From Streptomyces sp. Sge12 (GTDB lineage Bacteria; Actinomycetota; Actinomycetes; Streptomycetales; Streptomycetaceae): a stretch of 64,000 bases of DNA. Positions within the stretch are counted from its first letter, which is position 1. Each line of letters starts with the position of its first letter. The notes under the pieces were generated by a model. That model saw only the letters and a list, made by a program, of their open reading frames with translations. It was not told the DNA's origin and did not search any database. Location: assembly GCF_002080455.1 (NCBI RefSeq), contig NZ_CP020555.1, positions 2,790,001 through 2,854,000 of the forward strand, in the 5' to 3' direction. The position numbers and the translations under genes are program-made. Positions 15,048 to 23,860 of the stretch are shown piece after piece.

Positions 15048-15812
15048 TCAGACGGCGGAGATGCGGACGTCGCCCGACGTGGTCTTCGCCGAGAGGCGGG
15101 CGGGGGCGGAGGCGTCGTCGGGGAGGGTGATGACGCGGTCGCCGGAGGTGGTGGAGACCGTGAGCCGGTACGGGGCCGCGGGGACCTTCAGGGTGACGTT
15201 GCCCGAGGTGGTCTCGGCGAGCACCGAGGAGGGGGCGCCGGTGAACTCCAGGCGCGCGTCGCCCGAGTCGGAGTGGACGTCGGCGCTCGGGGCGGACAGG
15301 CCGGTGGCGGTGATGTCGCCGGAGGAGGTACGGACCTTCAGCGGGCCGCCGATCCGCTCTGCCCTGACCGTGCCGGAGTCGGCCGTCACCGCGGCCGCCG
15401 CCACGCCCGCCACCGAGATGTCGCCGCTGCTGCTCTCCAGCTCGACCGTCGCGGTGGCCGGAACCTCCAGGCGGTAGTCGACGTAGCAGCTCGTGGAGCA
15501 GCCGTCGGTGAAGGTCAGTACGCCGTCGGTGACCTTCTGGCCGGGCGTCGGGGCCGCGCCCTCGCGGTAGTGGACGGTGCGGCGGATCGTGACGCCGGGG
15601 CCGGCCCCGGGGGTGACCTCGATCGAGCCGGCCCGGGCCCCCGCCACCCGTACCGCGGTGACCGCCTCGGTGACCGTGGCGTCGGCGGTCGCCGTCCGGC
15701 GCGCGCCGTCGTCGAACGCGTCCGGGAGGGAGCAGCCGGCCAGCAGGAGGCCGGCCCCGAGGGCGGCGGCGGTGGTGCGGGCGAGGCGGGCCGGGGCAGT
15801 GTGTGAGGTCAT
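15048..15812 (-). CDS. DUF4097 beta-repeat lipoprotein
   Basis: A 254-residue predicted lipoprotein. The signal ends in LLLAGC with the lipid-modified Cys at about residue 27. The mature part consists of repeated short strands of the DUF4097 type (GDISVAGVAA, GDITATGLSA, GDARLEFTG, GNVTLKVP, GDVRISAV), which fold as a right-handed beta-helix. Such proteins are cell-surface anchored and often sit near PadR or sensor genes; their function is unknown. A second DUF4097 protein, without a lipobox, is encoded at 56032-56991. The start is ATG at 15812. Confidence 0.85.
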   Translation of the reverse strand: MTSHTAPARLARTTAAALGAGLLLAGCSLPDAFDDGARRTATADATVTEAVTAVRVAGARAGSIEVTPGAGPGVTIRRTVHYREGAAPTPGQKVTDGVLTFTDGCSTSCYVDYRLEVPATATVELESSSGDISVAGVAAAAVTADSGTVRAERIGGPLKVRTSSGDITATGLSAPSADVHSDSGDARLEFTGAPSSVLAETTSGNVTLKVPAAPYRLTVSTTSGDRVITLPDDASAPARLSAKTTSGDVRISAV

Positions 15813-15876
15813 GGCCCGATTCTCGGGCGGGGGCCCGCCCCGGGCCGATGGGGCGCGTACCCGGACCCCGGTGGGG

Positions 15877-16812
15877 TTATCCCCCCTGAGCCGTCGTCAC
15901 GGGGAGCTGCGAGGGCATGCCCCACTCGCTCCAGGAGCCGTCGTACACCGCGATGTCCCGGTAGCCGGCGAGGTCGGCGGCCAGGGCCAGTACGCAGGCG
16001 GTCACCCCGGAGCCGCAGCTGAAGCGGAGCCGCTCCCGGTCCCCGGCCAGCTCCCGGAAGGCCGCGCGCAGTTCCCCGGCGGGGCGCATCAGCCCGGCCC
16101 GGTCCTGGAGTTCGGCGAACGGCAGGTTGAGGGCGCCCGGCATGTGGCCGCTGCGCAGGCCCGGCCGGGGCTCGGGGGCGGTGCCGGCGAACCGCTCCCG
16201 GGTGCGGGCGTCCAGGACGGCCGCGTCCGGGTCGGTCAGGGCCCGCGCGACGGTGGCGCTGTCGACCAGCAGCCCGGGGCGGGGCCGGGCGGTGAAGGAG
16301 CCGCGCGGGCCCTCGTACGCCGCGGCGGTGGCCTCGACGGGCAGGCCGGCGGCCGTCCAGGCGGGCAGTCCCCCGTCGAGGACGGCGGCCCGGTCGAAGC
16401 CCATGGCGCGCAGCATCCACCAGGCGCGGGCGCTGGAGTAGAGGCCGGCGGCGTCGTAGACGACGACGGTGTCGGTGTCCGCCAGGCCGAGGGCCCGCAC
16501 GGCCTCGGTGAACTGCGGGACCCCCGGCATGGTGTGCGGGGCGGGGGCGGTGTGGTCGGACAGGTCCCCGTCGAGGTCGAAGGGGCGGGCGCCGGGGATC
16601 CGGCGGCCGGCGCCGCGGTGGGCGCCGACGGAGGCGTCGAGGACGACCAGGCCGGGCGCTCCCAGCCGCCCGGCGAGCCAGTCCACCCCGACGAGCGGCC
16701 CGGGCAGCGGCCCCGGCAGCGGATCGGGCAGCGGCCCGGGCAGCGGATCGGGCAGCAATGGATCGCGCAGGGCCCCGGACGGCTCTTCGGACGCGTACTC
16801 GGGCGTGGTCAT
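15877..16812 (-). CDS. Sulfurtransferase with two rhodanese domains
   Basis: A 311-residue thiosulfate/mercaptopyruvate sulfurtransferase. Domain 1 is at about residues 40-160 and domain 2 at about 185-305. The active loop CGSGVTA carries the catalytic Cys that forms a persulfide. Its sequence is of the 3-mercaptopyruvate type rather than classical rhodanese (CRKGVT). The ATG at 16812 has GGAGGTG upstream. The N-terminus, before domain 1, is a run of LPDP/LPGP tetrapeptides encoded by a 12-base tandem repeat, so its length may vary between strains. Confidence 0.88.
   Translation of the reverse strand: MTTPEYASEEPSGALRDPLLPDPLPGPLPDPLPGPLPGPLVGVDWLAGRLGAPGLVVLDASVGAHRGAGRRIPGARPFDLDGDLSDHTAPAPHTMPGVPQFTEAVRALGLADTDTVVVYDAAGLYSSARAWWMLRAMGFDRAAVLDGGLPAWTAAGLPVEATAAAYEGPRGSFTARPRPGLLVDSATVARALTDPDAAVLDARTRERFAGTAPEPRPGLRSGHMPGALNLPFAELQDRAGLMRPAGELRAAFRELAGDRERLRFSCGSGVTACVLALAADLAGYRDIAVYDGSWSEWGMPSQLPVTTAQGG
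16693..16752. repeat. 12-base tandem repeat in the sulfurtransferase N-terminus
   Basis: Five imperfect 12-base units with core GGCAGCGG encode alternating LPDP and LPGP on the minus strand. The repeat stays in frame, so slippage would change only protein length. Confidence 0.75.
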
Positions 16813-16939
16813 GCGGCACCTCCGGCTCGACGACACGGGTCGCCCCATCCTCCGATGCGGCCCGGACCGGCTCCACGGCGGGCCGCCCCGGCTCCACGAC
16901 GGGCCGGGGCGGGCCGGTCCGCGGCACTGCCCTCGCGGT

Positions 16940-18322
16940 TCAGGGGCAGGTGCCCGGGCGGGCGTAGACCGCGACGCGGGCGCCGCGCACCCCGGTGGTG
17001 GAGCACAGGTCGAAGCGGGCGGCCAGCTCCTCCCGCTTGACCACCTCCTGCGGGTACGGGTCCAGCGGCTGCCCGGCCGGGTCCAGCAGGGCGATCACCC
17101 GGGGCGAGGCGAGCAGCGCCTCGCGGATCCGCTCCGGGGGCAGCTCGGTGCCCTGGAGGCTGCGCGAGGCCGCGGGGGTGCGGTCCAGGGCCACGTCGCG
17201 CAGCTCCCCGTAGACCTCCGGCGAGGACAGCAGCCACTCGCGCCGGCGTGCGGGCATGAACACGACCGCGTCCCCCGGCCGCGCCCGCTCGCGGACCGCG
17301 GCGGCCACCGCGAGCGCGTCGTCCTTGCGGCTCTCCGGCGTGCGCAGCCACACCGACCAGAAGCCGAACGCCACCAGGAGGACGCCCGCCAGGAGCCACG
17401 GCCACCACCCGCGGGCCGTCGCGAGCCGGGCCCCCGCCAGCAGGGCGAGCCCGGACAGCGCGTAGAGCACGTACCGGTCGACGTACCAGGGGTGGAACAG
17501 CGAGATCACCATCAGCAGCCCGGGCGGCAGCAGGACGAGCGGGAGCGCCACCCGTACGAGGTCTCCCGGCGCGCCCCGCGCGAGCAGCAGGGCCGCGGCG
17601 CCCACCACCGCGTACGCCGCCCAGTCCTGCCAGCTCGGCCGCCCGAGCCAGCCGAGCTGCTGCTCGGCCTGCCGGGCGCTCACCACGGCCAGCGGCAGCA
17701 GCAGGGCGACCACGGCCGCCGCGCTCCACCGCCAGCCGCGCGAGCGCCAGGCGGTGAAGGCGTGGGCGAGGAGGGCCAGCGCGGCGAACTCGTGCAGCCA
17801 GCAGCCGAGCAGCAGCACCACCGCGTACGCCGCCCAGCGCTCGCGCAGCATCAGGTACGTCGCCCACACCACGGCGGCGGCGACCAGGGCGTACGAGCGC
17901 CCCTCCTGGGCGTACATCTGCACGGGCGGGAGTACGGCGTACGCGCAGCCCGCGAGCAGCGCGGCCCGCTCCCCCACGAGCCGGTGGGCGATCGCGGCCA
18001 CTCCGGCGGCCGCGAGGGCGGTGGCGGCGACGGAGGGCAGCCGCAGCGCCCACAGGCCGCCGTCCCAGGCCTCGAAGACCCCGTGCATGAGCAGGTAGTA
18101 CAGGCCGTGGACGGCGTCGACCCGGTCCAGCAGCTCCAGAATCCGGCCGAGCGGCCGGTGGGCGACCTGCCAGGTGACGGACTCGTCGCGCCACATGCTG
18201 CCGCCGCGCTCCAGGCCCCACAGGCCGAGGAGCACGGCGAGCAGCGGCGGGAGCAGCCGCCAGGGGGCGATCCGGCTGATGACGGCCTCCGCGTGCTGTC
18301 GGAACGGGTGTGCGGACTCCAT
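16940..18322 (-). CDS. Membrane GT-C glycosyltransferase (family 39-like)
   Basis: A 460-residue polytopic membrane protein with about ten hydrophobic segments (for example LLPPLLAVLLGLWGL, VALPLVLLPPGLLMVISLF and WPWLLAGVLLVAFGFW). The first periplasmic loop has WRDES, matching the acidic catalytic position of GT-C polyprenyl-phosphate-dependent glycosyl or mannosyl transferases. The C-terminus is a soluble extracytoplasmic domain of about 110 residues. The sugar and acceptor cannot be told. The ATG at 18322 starts only 36 bases from a divergent lipoprotein gene. No strong ribosome binding site precedes it. Confidence 0.75.
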   Translation of the reverse strand: MESAHPFRQHAEAVISRIAPWRLLPPLLAVLLGLWGLERGGSMWRDESVTWQVAHRPLGRILELLDRVDAVHGLYYLLMHGVFEAWDGGLWALRLPSVAATALAAAGVAAIAHRLVGERAALLAGCAYAVLPPVQMYAQEGRSYALVAAAVVWATYLMLRERWAAYAVVLLLGCWLHEFAALALLAHAFTAWRSRGWRWSAAAVVALLLPLAVVSARQAEQQLGWLGRPSWQDWAAYAVVGAAALLLARGAPGDLVRVALPLVLLPPGLLMVISLFHPWYVDRYVLYALSGLALLAGARLATARGWWPWLLAGVLLVAFGFWSVWLRTPESRKDDALAVAAAVRERARPGDAVVFMPARRREWLLSSPEVYGELRDVALDRTPAASRSLQGTELPPERIREALLASPRVIALLDPAGQPLDPYPQEVVKREELAARFDLCSTTGVRGARVAVYARPGTCP

Positions 18323-18342
18323 ACTCGGGGTTGGACCCGAGT
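18323..18342. promoter_or_regulatory. Palindrome in the 36-base divergent spacer
   Basis: ACTCGGG-6 bases-CCCGAGT is a perfect 7-bp inverted repeat immediately next to the glycosyltransferase ATG and just before the ribosome binding site of the divergent lipoprotein gene. It occupies over half of the space between the two genes, which suggests an operator or a structured leader. Confidence 0.4.
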
Positions 18343-18358
18343 CCCTGCGGAGGTGGGT

Positions 18359-18943
18359 GTGCGCGCGTTCCGAGTGGTGGTGGCCGCGGTACTGGGTGCG
18401 GTGGTCCTGGCGGGCTGCGGTCCGTCCGGATCCGGCGGCGACGACGCGCCCCCGAAGGCCTCCGCGCAGCCGGGCACGAGCGCGGGCGCGAGCACGAGCC
18501 CCCCGGCCGGCCCGGGCGCGAGCCCGCCCGCCGAGCCGGGCACGAGCACGAGCCCGAGCGCGAGCCCCACGGCCGGCCGGCTCCCCGCCCCCGGCGAGAC
18601 CCTGGTCCGGGTCACCCGGACCGGCGGCTTCGCCGGGCGGACCCACACCCTCGTGGTCAAGGGCGACGGCTCCTTCACCCGGCTGGACGTCAAGGCGAGG
18701 CCGACGGGCACCGGCAGGCTGACCGAGTCGGAGCTCACGGGCCTGCGCACCGCCCTCCGGGAGGCGGACTTCGCCCGGCTGCCCCGGATCGCGACGGGCG
18801 GCCCCACGATCTACGACGGGTTCTCCTACACCTTCGTGCACGGCGGCCACGAGGTGGCGGCCGACCAGGGGTCCATGCCGGAGTCCCTGACGAAGGTGCT
18901 GGACGCCCTGCCCCCGTTCACCGCCGCCCAGGACGCCCCCTAG
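18359..18943 (+). CDS. Small lipoprotein with Pro/Thr/Ser linker
   Basis: A 194-residue predicted lipoprotein. The signal peptide ends in VVLAGC with Cys20 as lipidation site. A disordered Ser/Thr/Pro/Ala/Gly linker (about residues 25-75) leads to a C-terminal domain of about 115 residues that begins LVRVTRTGGFAGRTHTLVVKGDGSF. That domain looks like a protein family common in actinobacteria whose role is unknown. The GTG at 18359 has CGGAGG 5 bases upstream. The stop overlaps the convergent TetR gene by 4 bases. Confidence 0.78.
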   Translation: MRAFRVVVAAVLGAVVLAGCGPSGSGGDDAPPKASAQPGTSAGASTSPPAGPGASPPAEPGTSTSPSASPTAGRLPAPGETLVRVTRTGGFAGRTHTLVVKGDGSFTRLDVKARPTGTGRLTESELTGLRTALREADFARLPRIATGGPTIYDGFSYTFVHGGHEVAADQGSMPESLTKVLDALPPFTAAQDAP

Positions 18944-19656
18944 GACCCGCCCGGCAGAGGATCAGGCATGGCGTCCGGTACGGCGTCCGGCAGGGCGTCC
19001 GGCAGGCCGGTTCCCGTGACCGAGATGTCCCGCAGCAGCCGGTCCAGGAAGGTGCGCAGCCGGGCCGGCATGTTCACGCTCCCGGGCGCCAGCACCCACT
19101 GGATCTGGAGGCCGTCCATGACGGCGAGGGTCTCCCGGCCGGCGGCCTCGCAGTCGGTGCCGGGGCGCAGTTCGCCCCGGGCGACGCCGGCCTCCAGCAG
19201 CTCGACGGTGTGGGCGAGCACCCGGGCGTAGCGCCGGGTGAAGTACGCGTGCGCGGGGTGTTCCGGGTTGCCGGACTCGCCGACCAGGGTGTTGAACATC
19301 CGCACGATGCCGGGCCGCCGCTCGTTGTCGGCGGCGAGGTCCACCAGGGTGGCGAAGTGGGCGGCGACCGATTCGGCGGGCTCGCTGAACAGCCGCTGCA
19401 CGTCGTGCTGCTCGCTCTGCGCGAGGACCGACAGCAGCAGGTCCTCCTTGCCGCGGAAGTGGTGCAGCAGGCCGCCCTGGGTGATCCCGCAGTCGGCGGC
19501 GATCCGGGCCAGCGAGGACGCGTTGTAGCCCCACTGGGCGAAGTGCTCGACGGCGGTGTCGAGGATCTTCTGCCGCCGGGCGTCGCCGACCGCGTAGGTC
19601 CCGCGGGCCGGGCCCTTCGGGGCCGTCCGTCCCGTCCGCCCCTTGTCCTGTGCCAT
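18940..19656 (-). CDS. TetR family regulator
   Basis: A 238-residue TetR protein. Its N-terminal helix-turn-helix is at about residues 28-72 (ILDTAVEHFAQWGYNASSLARIAADCGITQGGLLHHF). The C-terminal part is an all-helical ligand domain, followed by a repetitive tail of PDAL/PDAV/PDAM units. It is transcribed away from the GH3 glycosidase gene, with a near-palindromic site between them, so it probably represses that gene and itself. The tail comes from a 12-base repeat at 18966-19008. The start is ATG at 19656. Confidence 0.9.
   Translation of the reverse strand: MAQDKGRTGRTAPKGPARGTYAVGDARRQKILDTAVEHFAQWGYNASSLARIAADCGITQGGLLHHFRGKEDLLLSVLAQSEQHDVQRLFSEPAESVAAHFATLVDLAADNERRPGIVRMFNTLVGESGNPEHPAHAYFTRRYARVLAHTVELLEAGVARGELRPGTDCEAAGRETLAVMDGLQIQWVLAPGSVNMPARLRTFLDRLLRDISVTGTGLPDALPDAVPDAMPDPLPGGS
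18966..19008. repeat. 12-base tandem repeat in the TetR C-terminus
   Basis: Three or more copies of a GGCGTCCGG-centred 12-base unit encode the Pro-Asp-Ala tail of the TetR protein on the minus strand. Confidence 0.7.
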
Positions 19657-19719
19657 GCGGACACCCTAAGCGGCCGCTGTTTCCGGCCACCCGACCCGAG
19701 TGATCCAGGTCACTTTTCA

Positions 19720-19743
19720 AAAACCTAGCAGGTACATGGTTTT
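19720..19743. promoter_or_regulatory. Candidate TetR operator
   Basis: AAAACC-12 bases-GGTTTT, an inverted repeat in an unusually AT-rich patch, lies between the divergent TetR gene and the GH3 gene. Position and symmetry suit a TetR-family operator. No consensus is available to confirm it. Confidence 0.4.
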
Positions 19744-19795
19744 CGGCTCTACCGTGACCGTGCCGATCCGCCGGTCACGCGCCAGGAGTCCCGCC

Positions 19796-21553
19796 ATGAA
19801 CACGAAGCCCGAGTACAAAGACGCCGCGCTGCCCGTCGACCGCCGCGTGGAGGACCTGCTCGCCCGGATGACCCTGGAGGAGAAGGCGGGCCAGCTCTTC
19901 CACTCGATGCTGATGATGAACGCGGACGGCACCCCGGTCACCGAGACCGACGGCTCGATGCTGCCCTTCACCACGCCCGAGCTGATCGAGGACCGCTTCC
20001 TCACCCACTTCAACCTGCTCGGCACCTACGGGCCCCGCGAGATGGCACGGTGGCAGAACGCCGTCCAGGAGATGGCCGCGGACACCCGCCTCGGCATTCC
20101 GGTCACGCTGTCCACCGACCCGCGCCACACCTTCACCGACAACATCGGCGCCTCCTTCAACTCCGGCGCCTTCTCCGCCTGGCCGGAGGCCCTGGGCCTG
20201 GCCGCGATCGGTGACGCCGAACTCGTCCACCGCTTCGCCGACACCGTCCGCCGCGAGTACCTCGCCGTCGGCTTCCGCGTCGCCCTGCATCCGCAGATCG
20301 ACCTGGCCAGCGAACCGCGCTGGGCCCGCCAGTCGGGCACCTTCGGCTCCGACGCGCGGCTGACGGGCGAGCTCGTGGCCGCGTACGTACGCGGCCTCCA
20401 GGGCCCCGCCCTCGGGCCCGGGTCGGTGTCCGCCATGGTCAAGCACTTCCCCGGCGGCGGCCCCCAGAAGGACGGCGAGGACCCGCACTTCGCGCACGGC
20501 CGGGAGCAGGTCTACCCGGGCGGGATGCGCGAGCACCACCTGGAGCCGTTCCGGGCCGCGATCGCCGCCGGGTGCGCGCAGATGATGCCGTACTACGGCC
20601 AGCCGATCGGCACGGACTGGGAGGAGGTCGGCTTCGGCTTCAACAAGGGCGTGGTCACCGGCCTGCTCCGCGAGGAGCTCGGCTTCGAGGGCATCGTCTG
20701 CAGCGACTGGGGGCTGCTCAACGACGCGACGATCTTCGGGCAGGTGCACCCGGCGCGCGCCTGGGGCCTGGAGCACCTGAACGTGGCCGAGCGGGCGGCG
20801 CGCGGGCTGGAGGCCGGCTGCGACCAGTTCGGCGGCGAGCAGTGCCCGGAGGTGATCGTGGAGCTGGTCCGCTCGGGCCGGGTCGCGCTGTCCAGGATCG
20901 ACGCCTCGGTGCGCCGCCTGCTGCGGGAGAAGTTCACGCTCGGCCTGTTCGAGGACCCGTACGTGGACCCGGACGCGGCGGCCGAGATCGTGGGGCGCTC
21001 CGACTTCACGGCCCTGGGGGCCGCGGCCCAGCGCCGCTCCCTCACCGTCCTCACCAATGCCCGGGGCCTGCTCCCGGTCACCACGCGGCCGAGGCTGTAC
21101 GTGCGCAACGTGGACGCGAGCGCCGCCGCCGCGTACGGCGAGGTGGTGGCCGACCCGGCCGGCGCCGACCTGGCCGTACTGCGGCTGCGGACGCCGTACG
21201 AGCCGCGGGAGAACATCTTCGAGTCCTACTTCCATTCCGGTTCGCTGGCCTTCGCCGAGCCCGAACTCACGGAGATCCTGGCCCTCCTGGACCGGGTGCC
21301 CACCCTGGTCTGCATCAATCTGGAGCGGGCCGCCGTCATCCCGGAGATCGCCGAGCGCGCGGCGGCCCTGATCGCCGACTACGGCGCCTCGGACGCGGCC
21401 CTGCTGGACGTGGCCTTCGGCCGCGCCACCCCCGAGGGCCGCCTCCCCTTCGAGCTCCCGCGCTCGATGAAGGCCGTGGAGGCATCCCGTCCGGATGTGC
21501 CGAACGACACGTTCGACCCGGTCTTCCCGCACGGCCACGGACTGGCCCTCTGA
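19796..21553 (+). CDS. Glycoside hydrolase family 3 (beta-glucosidase type)
   Basis: A 585-residue GH3 enzyme. The TIM-barrel domain contains KHFPGGG (substrate/acid loop) and the nucleophile Asp in CSDWG at about residue 304. The C-terminal alpha/beta sandwich follows from about residue 420. No signal peptide is visible, so it is probably cytoplasmic and acts on imported oligosaccharides or glycosides. The ATG at 19796 has CAGGAG upstream. It is divergent from a TetR gene, probably its regulator. A hairpin at 21604-21634 follows the gene. Confidence 0.9.
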   Translation: MNTKPEYKDAALPVDRRVEDLLARMTLEEKAGQLFHSMLMMNADGTPVTETDGSMLPFTTPELIEDRFLTHFNLLGTYGPREMARWQNAVQEMAADTRLGIPVTLSTDPRHTFTDNIGASFNSGAFSAWPEALGLAAIGDAELVHRFADTVRREYLAVGFRVALHPQIDLASEPRWARQSGTFGSDARLTGELVAAYVRGLQGPALGPGSVSAMVKHFPGGGPQKDGEDPHFAHGREQVYPGGMREHHLEPFRAAIAAGCAQMMPYYGQPIGTDWEEVGFGFNKGVVTGLLREELGFEGIVCSDWGLLNDATIFGQVHPARAWGLEHLNVAERAARGLEAGCDQFGGEQCPEVIVELVRSGRVALSRIDASVRRLLREKFTLGLFEDPYVDPDAAAEIVGRSDFTALGAAAQRRSLTVLTNARGLLPVTTRPRLYVRNVDASAAAAYGEVVADPAGADLAVLRLRTPYEPRENIFESYFHSGSLAFAEPELTEILALLDRVPTLVCINLERAAVIPEIAERAAALIADYGASDAALLDVAFGRATPEGRLPFELPRSMKAVEASRPDVPNDTFDPVFPHGHGLAL

Positions 21554-21603
21554 CTGCCGCCCGGGCACCAGGACGGCGAGGCACCTGACCGGTCTCGCCC
21601 GCC

Positions 21604-21634
21604 GGGTGCCGGTCCCGTGGGGGGACCGGTACCC
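21604..21634. terminator. Hairpin after the GH3 gene
   Basis: A 13-bp stem (21604-21616 with 21622-21634, one G-T pair) with a 5-base loop sits between the GH3 stop and the response-regulator promoter region. Confidence 0.6.
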
Positions 21635-21754
21635 GGTACATCACATTCCGTTTACGGTGGTCCAGCACATATGCCATGTCCGAACCCCACGTAGCCGCAG
21701 GCCGACGCCTCCTCTACGCTGCACCCCATTCACGCGGGATCTTCAGGGGCGGAC

Positions 21755-22495
21755 ATGGAACAGACACACACCACCCATCAGGGCGCCGCGGCGACACCCG
21801 GCGCCCAGCGGCGTGTGCTGGTCGTCGAGGACGACCACACCATCGCCGAGGCCATCGCGGCCCGCCTGCGCGCCGAGGGCTTCCAGGTGCAGACGGCCGG
21901 GGACGGCCCCACCGCCGTCGCCGCGGCCGAGAGCTGGCTACCGGAGCTGCTGGTCCTCGACATCATGCTGCCCGGCTTCGACGGCCTGGAGGTGTGCCGC
22001 CGGGTCCAGGCCCAGCGGCCCGTCCCGGTCCTCATGCTCACCGCGCGCGACGACGAGACCGACCTGCTGGTCGGGCTCGGGGTCGGCGCGGACGACTACA
22101 TGACCAAGCCCTTCTCGATGCGCGAGCTGGCCGCCCGGGTCCACGTACTGCTGCGGCGCGTGGAGCGGGCCACCATCGCCGCGCACACCCCGCGCGGGGC
22201 CACCCTGCGCCTGGGCGATCTGGAGATCGACCACGCGCAGCGCCGGGTGCGGGTCCACACCGAGGACGTGCACCTGACCCCGACCGAGTTCGACCTGCTG
22301 GTCTGCCTGGCCGGCACCCCGCGGGCGGTGCTCTCCCGGGAGCAGCTGCTGGCCGAGGTGTGGGACTGGGCCGACGCCTCCGGGACCCGTACGGTCGACA
22401 GCCACATCAAGGCCCTGCGGCGCAAGATCGGCGCGGAGCGGATCCGTACGGTCCACGGCGTCGGGTACGCCCTGGAGACCCCGGCCCAGGCATGA
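21755..22495 (+). CDS. OmpR-family response regulator
   Basis: A 246-residue two-component regulator. The receiver domain has the acidic pair E25-D26-D27, phospho-acceptor D69 (in LVLDIMLPG) and K118 (in MTKPFS). A winged-helix DNA-binding domain occupies about 150-240 (LTPTEFDLLVCL, RTVDSHIKALRRKIG, RTVHGVGYAL). Its stop overlaps the kinase start by 4 bases. From memory this pair lies upstream of the 2-oxoglutarate enzyme gene in Streptomyces genomes; the stimulus is not known to me. The ATG at 21755 follows CAGGGGCGG. Confidence 0.93.
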   Translation: MEQTHTTHQGAAATPGAQRRVLVVEDDHTIAEAIAARLRAEGFQVQTAGDGPTAVAAAESWLPELLVLDIMLPGFDGLEVCRRVQAQRPVPVLMLTARDDETDLLVGLGVGADDYMTKPFSMRELAARVHVLLRRVERATIAAHTPRGATLRLGDLEIDHAQRRVRVHTEDVHLTPTEFDLLVCLAGTPRAVLSREQLLAEVWDWADASGTRTVDSHIKALRRKIGAERIRTVHGVGYALETPAQA

Positions 22496-23589
22496 GCGGC
22501 CCGCCGATACGGCCGCGGCCGAGGCAGCGGCAGCGGCCCGTGGGCGGGCTGCGGCCCTTCTCGCCGTTCTCGATCAAGACCAAACTGGGCACGCTCGTGG
22601 TGGTCTCGGTCTTCATCACGACGGGCCTGCTGCTGGTGGCCCTGCGCACGGACACCGAGCTGCGCTTCATCACGGTCTTCTCGGTGATCGCCTCGATGCT
22701 GATCACCCAGTTCGTGGCGCACAGCCTGACGGCGCCGCTGGACGACATGACGACCGTGGCCCGGGCGATATCCCACGGCGACTTCACCCGGCGGGTGCGC
22801 GGGGCGGGTCGCCGCGACGAGCTCGGCGACCTGGCCTCCACCATCAACCTGATGGCGGACGACCTGGAGGCCGTGGACCGGCACCGCAAGGAGCTCGTCG
22901 CCAATGTGTCGCACGAGCTGCGCACGCCCATCGCGGCGCTGCGGGCGGTACTGGAGAACGTGGTGGACGGGGTTTCGGCCGCCGACCCGGAGACCATGCG
23001 CACGATGCTCAAGCAGACCGAGCGGCTCGGCGGGCTCGTGGAGACCCTGCTGGACCTGTCCCGGGTGGACAACGGCGTCGTCCCGCTGCGCGCCCGCCGT
23101 TTCGAGGTGTGGCCGTACCTGTCCGGCGTGCTGAAGGAATCGCGGCTGGCGGCCGCCGGCCGGCCGGGGCTGCTCTCCGGTTCGGGCGGGCACACCCGCA
23201 ACGACGTGCACCTGCACCTGGACGTCTTCCCGCCCGAGCTGTGGGCGCACGCGGACGCCGAGCGGCTGCACCAGGTAGTGGCAAATCTGATCGACAACGC
23301 GGTCAAGCACAGCCCTCCGCACGGCCGGGTCACGGTCCGCGCCCGGGCCGGCGACGCGCCCGGAAGCCTGGTCCTGGAGGTACGGGACGAGGGCCCCGGC
23401 ATCCCGGAGGCGGAGCGGCACCGGGTCTTCGAGCGGTTCAACCGGGGCAGCGCGGGCGGCGGCGACGGAGGCACCGGACTGGGCCTGGCGATCGCCCGCT
23501 GGGCCGTGGAGCTGCACGGAGGACGGATCGGAGTGGCCGAATCGTCACGTGGCTGCCGCATCCTCGTCACGCTTCCGGGCAGCTCGTAG
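22492..23589 (+). CDS. Sensor histidine kinase
   Basis: A 365-residue membrane kinase. Two hydrophobic segments lie at about residues 32-52 and 58-78 with almost no extracellular loop between them. A HAMP domain (about 80-130), a phospho-acceptor H141 in NVSHELRTPIAAL, and HATPase_c boxes (NLIDNAVKHSP, DEGPGIP, GTGLGLAIARWAVELHGG) follow. With so short a sensor loop it probably senses the membrane or an intracellular cue. It is coupled to the preceding response regulator by an ATGA overlap. Confidence 0.92.
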   Translation: MSGPPIRPRPRQRQRPVGGLRPFSPFSIKTKLGTLVVVSVFITTGLLLVALRTDTELRFITVFSVIASMLITQFVAHSLTAPLDDMTTVARAISHGDFTRRVRGAGRRDELGDLASTINLMADDLEAVDRHRKELVANVSHELRTPIAALRAVLENVVDGVSAADPETMRTMLKQTERLGGLVETLLDLSRVDNGVVPLRARRFEVWPYLSGVLKESRLAAAGRPGLLSGSGGHTRNDVHLHLDVFPPELWAHADAERLHQVVANLIDNAVKHSPPHGRVTVRARAGDAPGSLVLEVRDEGPGIPEAERHRVFERFNRGSAGGGDGGTGLGLAIARWAVELHGGRIGVAESSRGCRILVTLPGSS

Positions 23590-23860
23590 GTGCCGGGTTG
23601 ACGTAGGGTTCGAGTGGGAAGGACATGATCTCGGCCACACGTACCCGGGGTCCGTCAGGGGTGCGAAGCCATGGGGGCCGCAACCTCGCTGCCCCCTACC
23701 CGAACCAGGCTGGTTTCCCGCCATTCCACGTCATGAAACCCGCCGTTCGATGTGACCTGCACGACGTAAGTCCCGCCCGGCCTGCATGCAGCGGCCGAGG
23801 AGGCGTAGCCTTTATTCCCGCTGTCCATACCTTGTGAAGCGGAAGAGGGCGGTTGCCGCC
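23590..23860. promoter_or_regulatory. Leader and promoter region of the 2-oxoglutarate enzyme gene
   Basis: About 270 bases hold no recognisable gene; short open frames here lack sites and domains. GGGGGC at 23673-23678 pairs with GCCCCC at 23691-23696. GGTTTC at 23712-23717 pairs with GAAACC at 23735-23740. A TGCATGCA palindrome follows at about 23782. These may include a terminator for the kinase gene and control elements for the next gene. None is assigned. Confidence 0.35.

Noticed and set aside
23549..23837. Short plus-strand frames (68 and 70 codons) between the kinase and kgd genes
   Set aside because: They have no sites or domains and lie in a likely regulatory leader.
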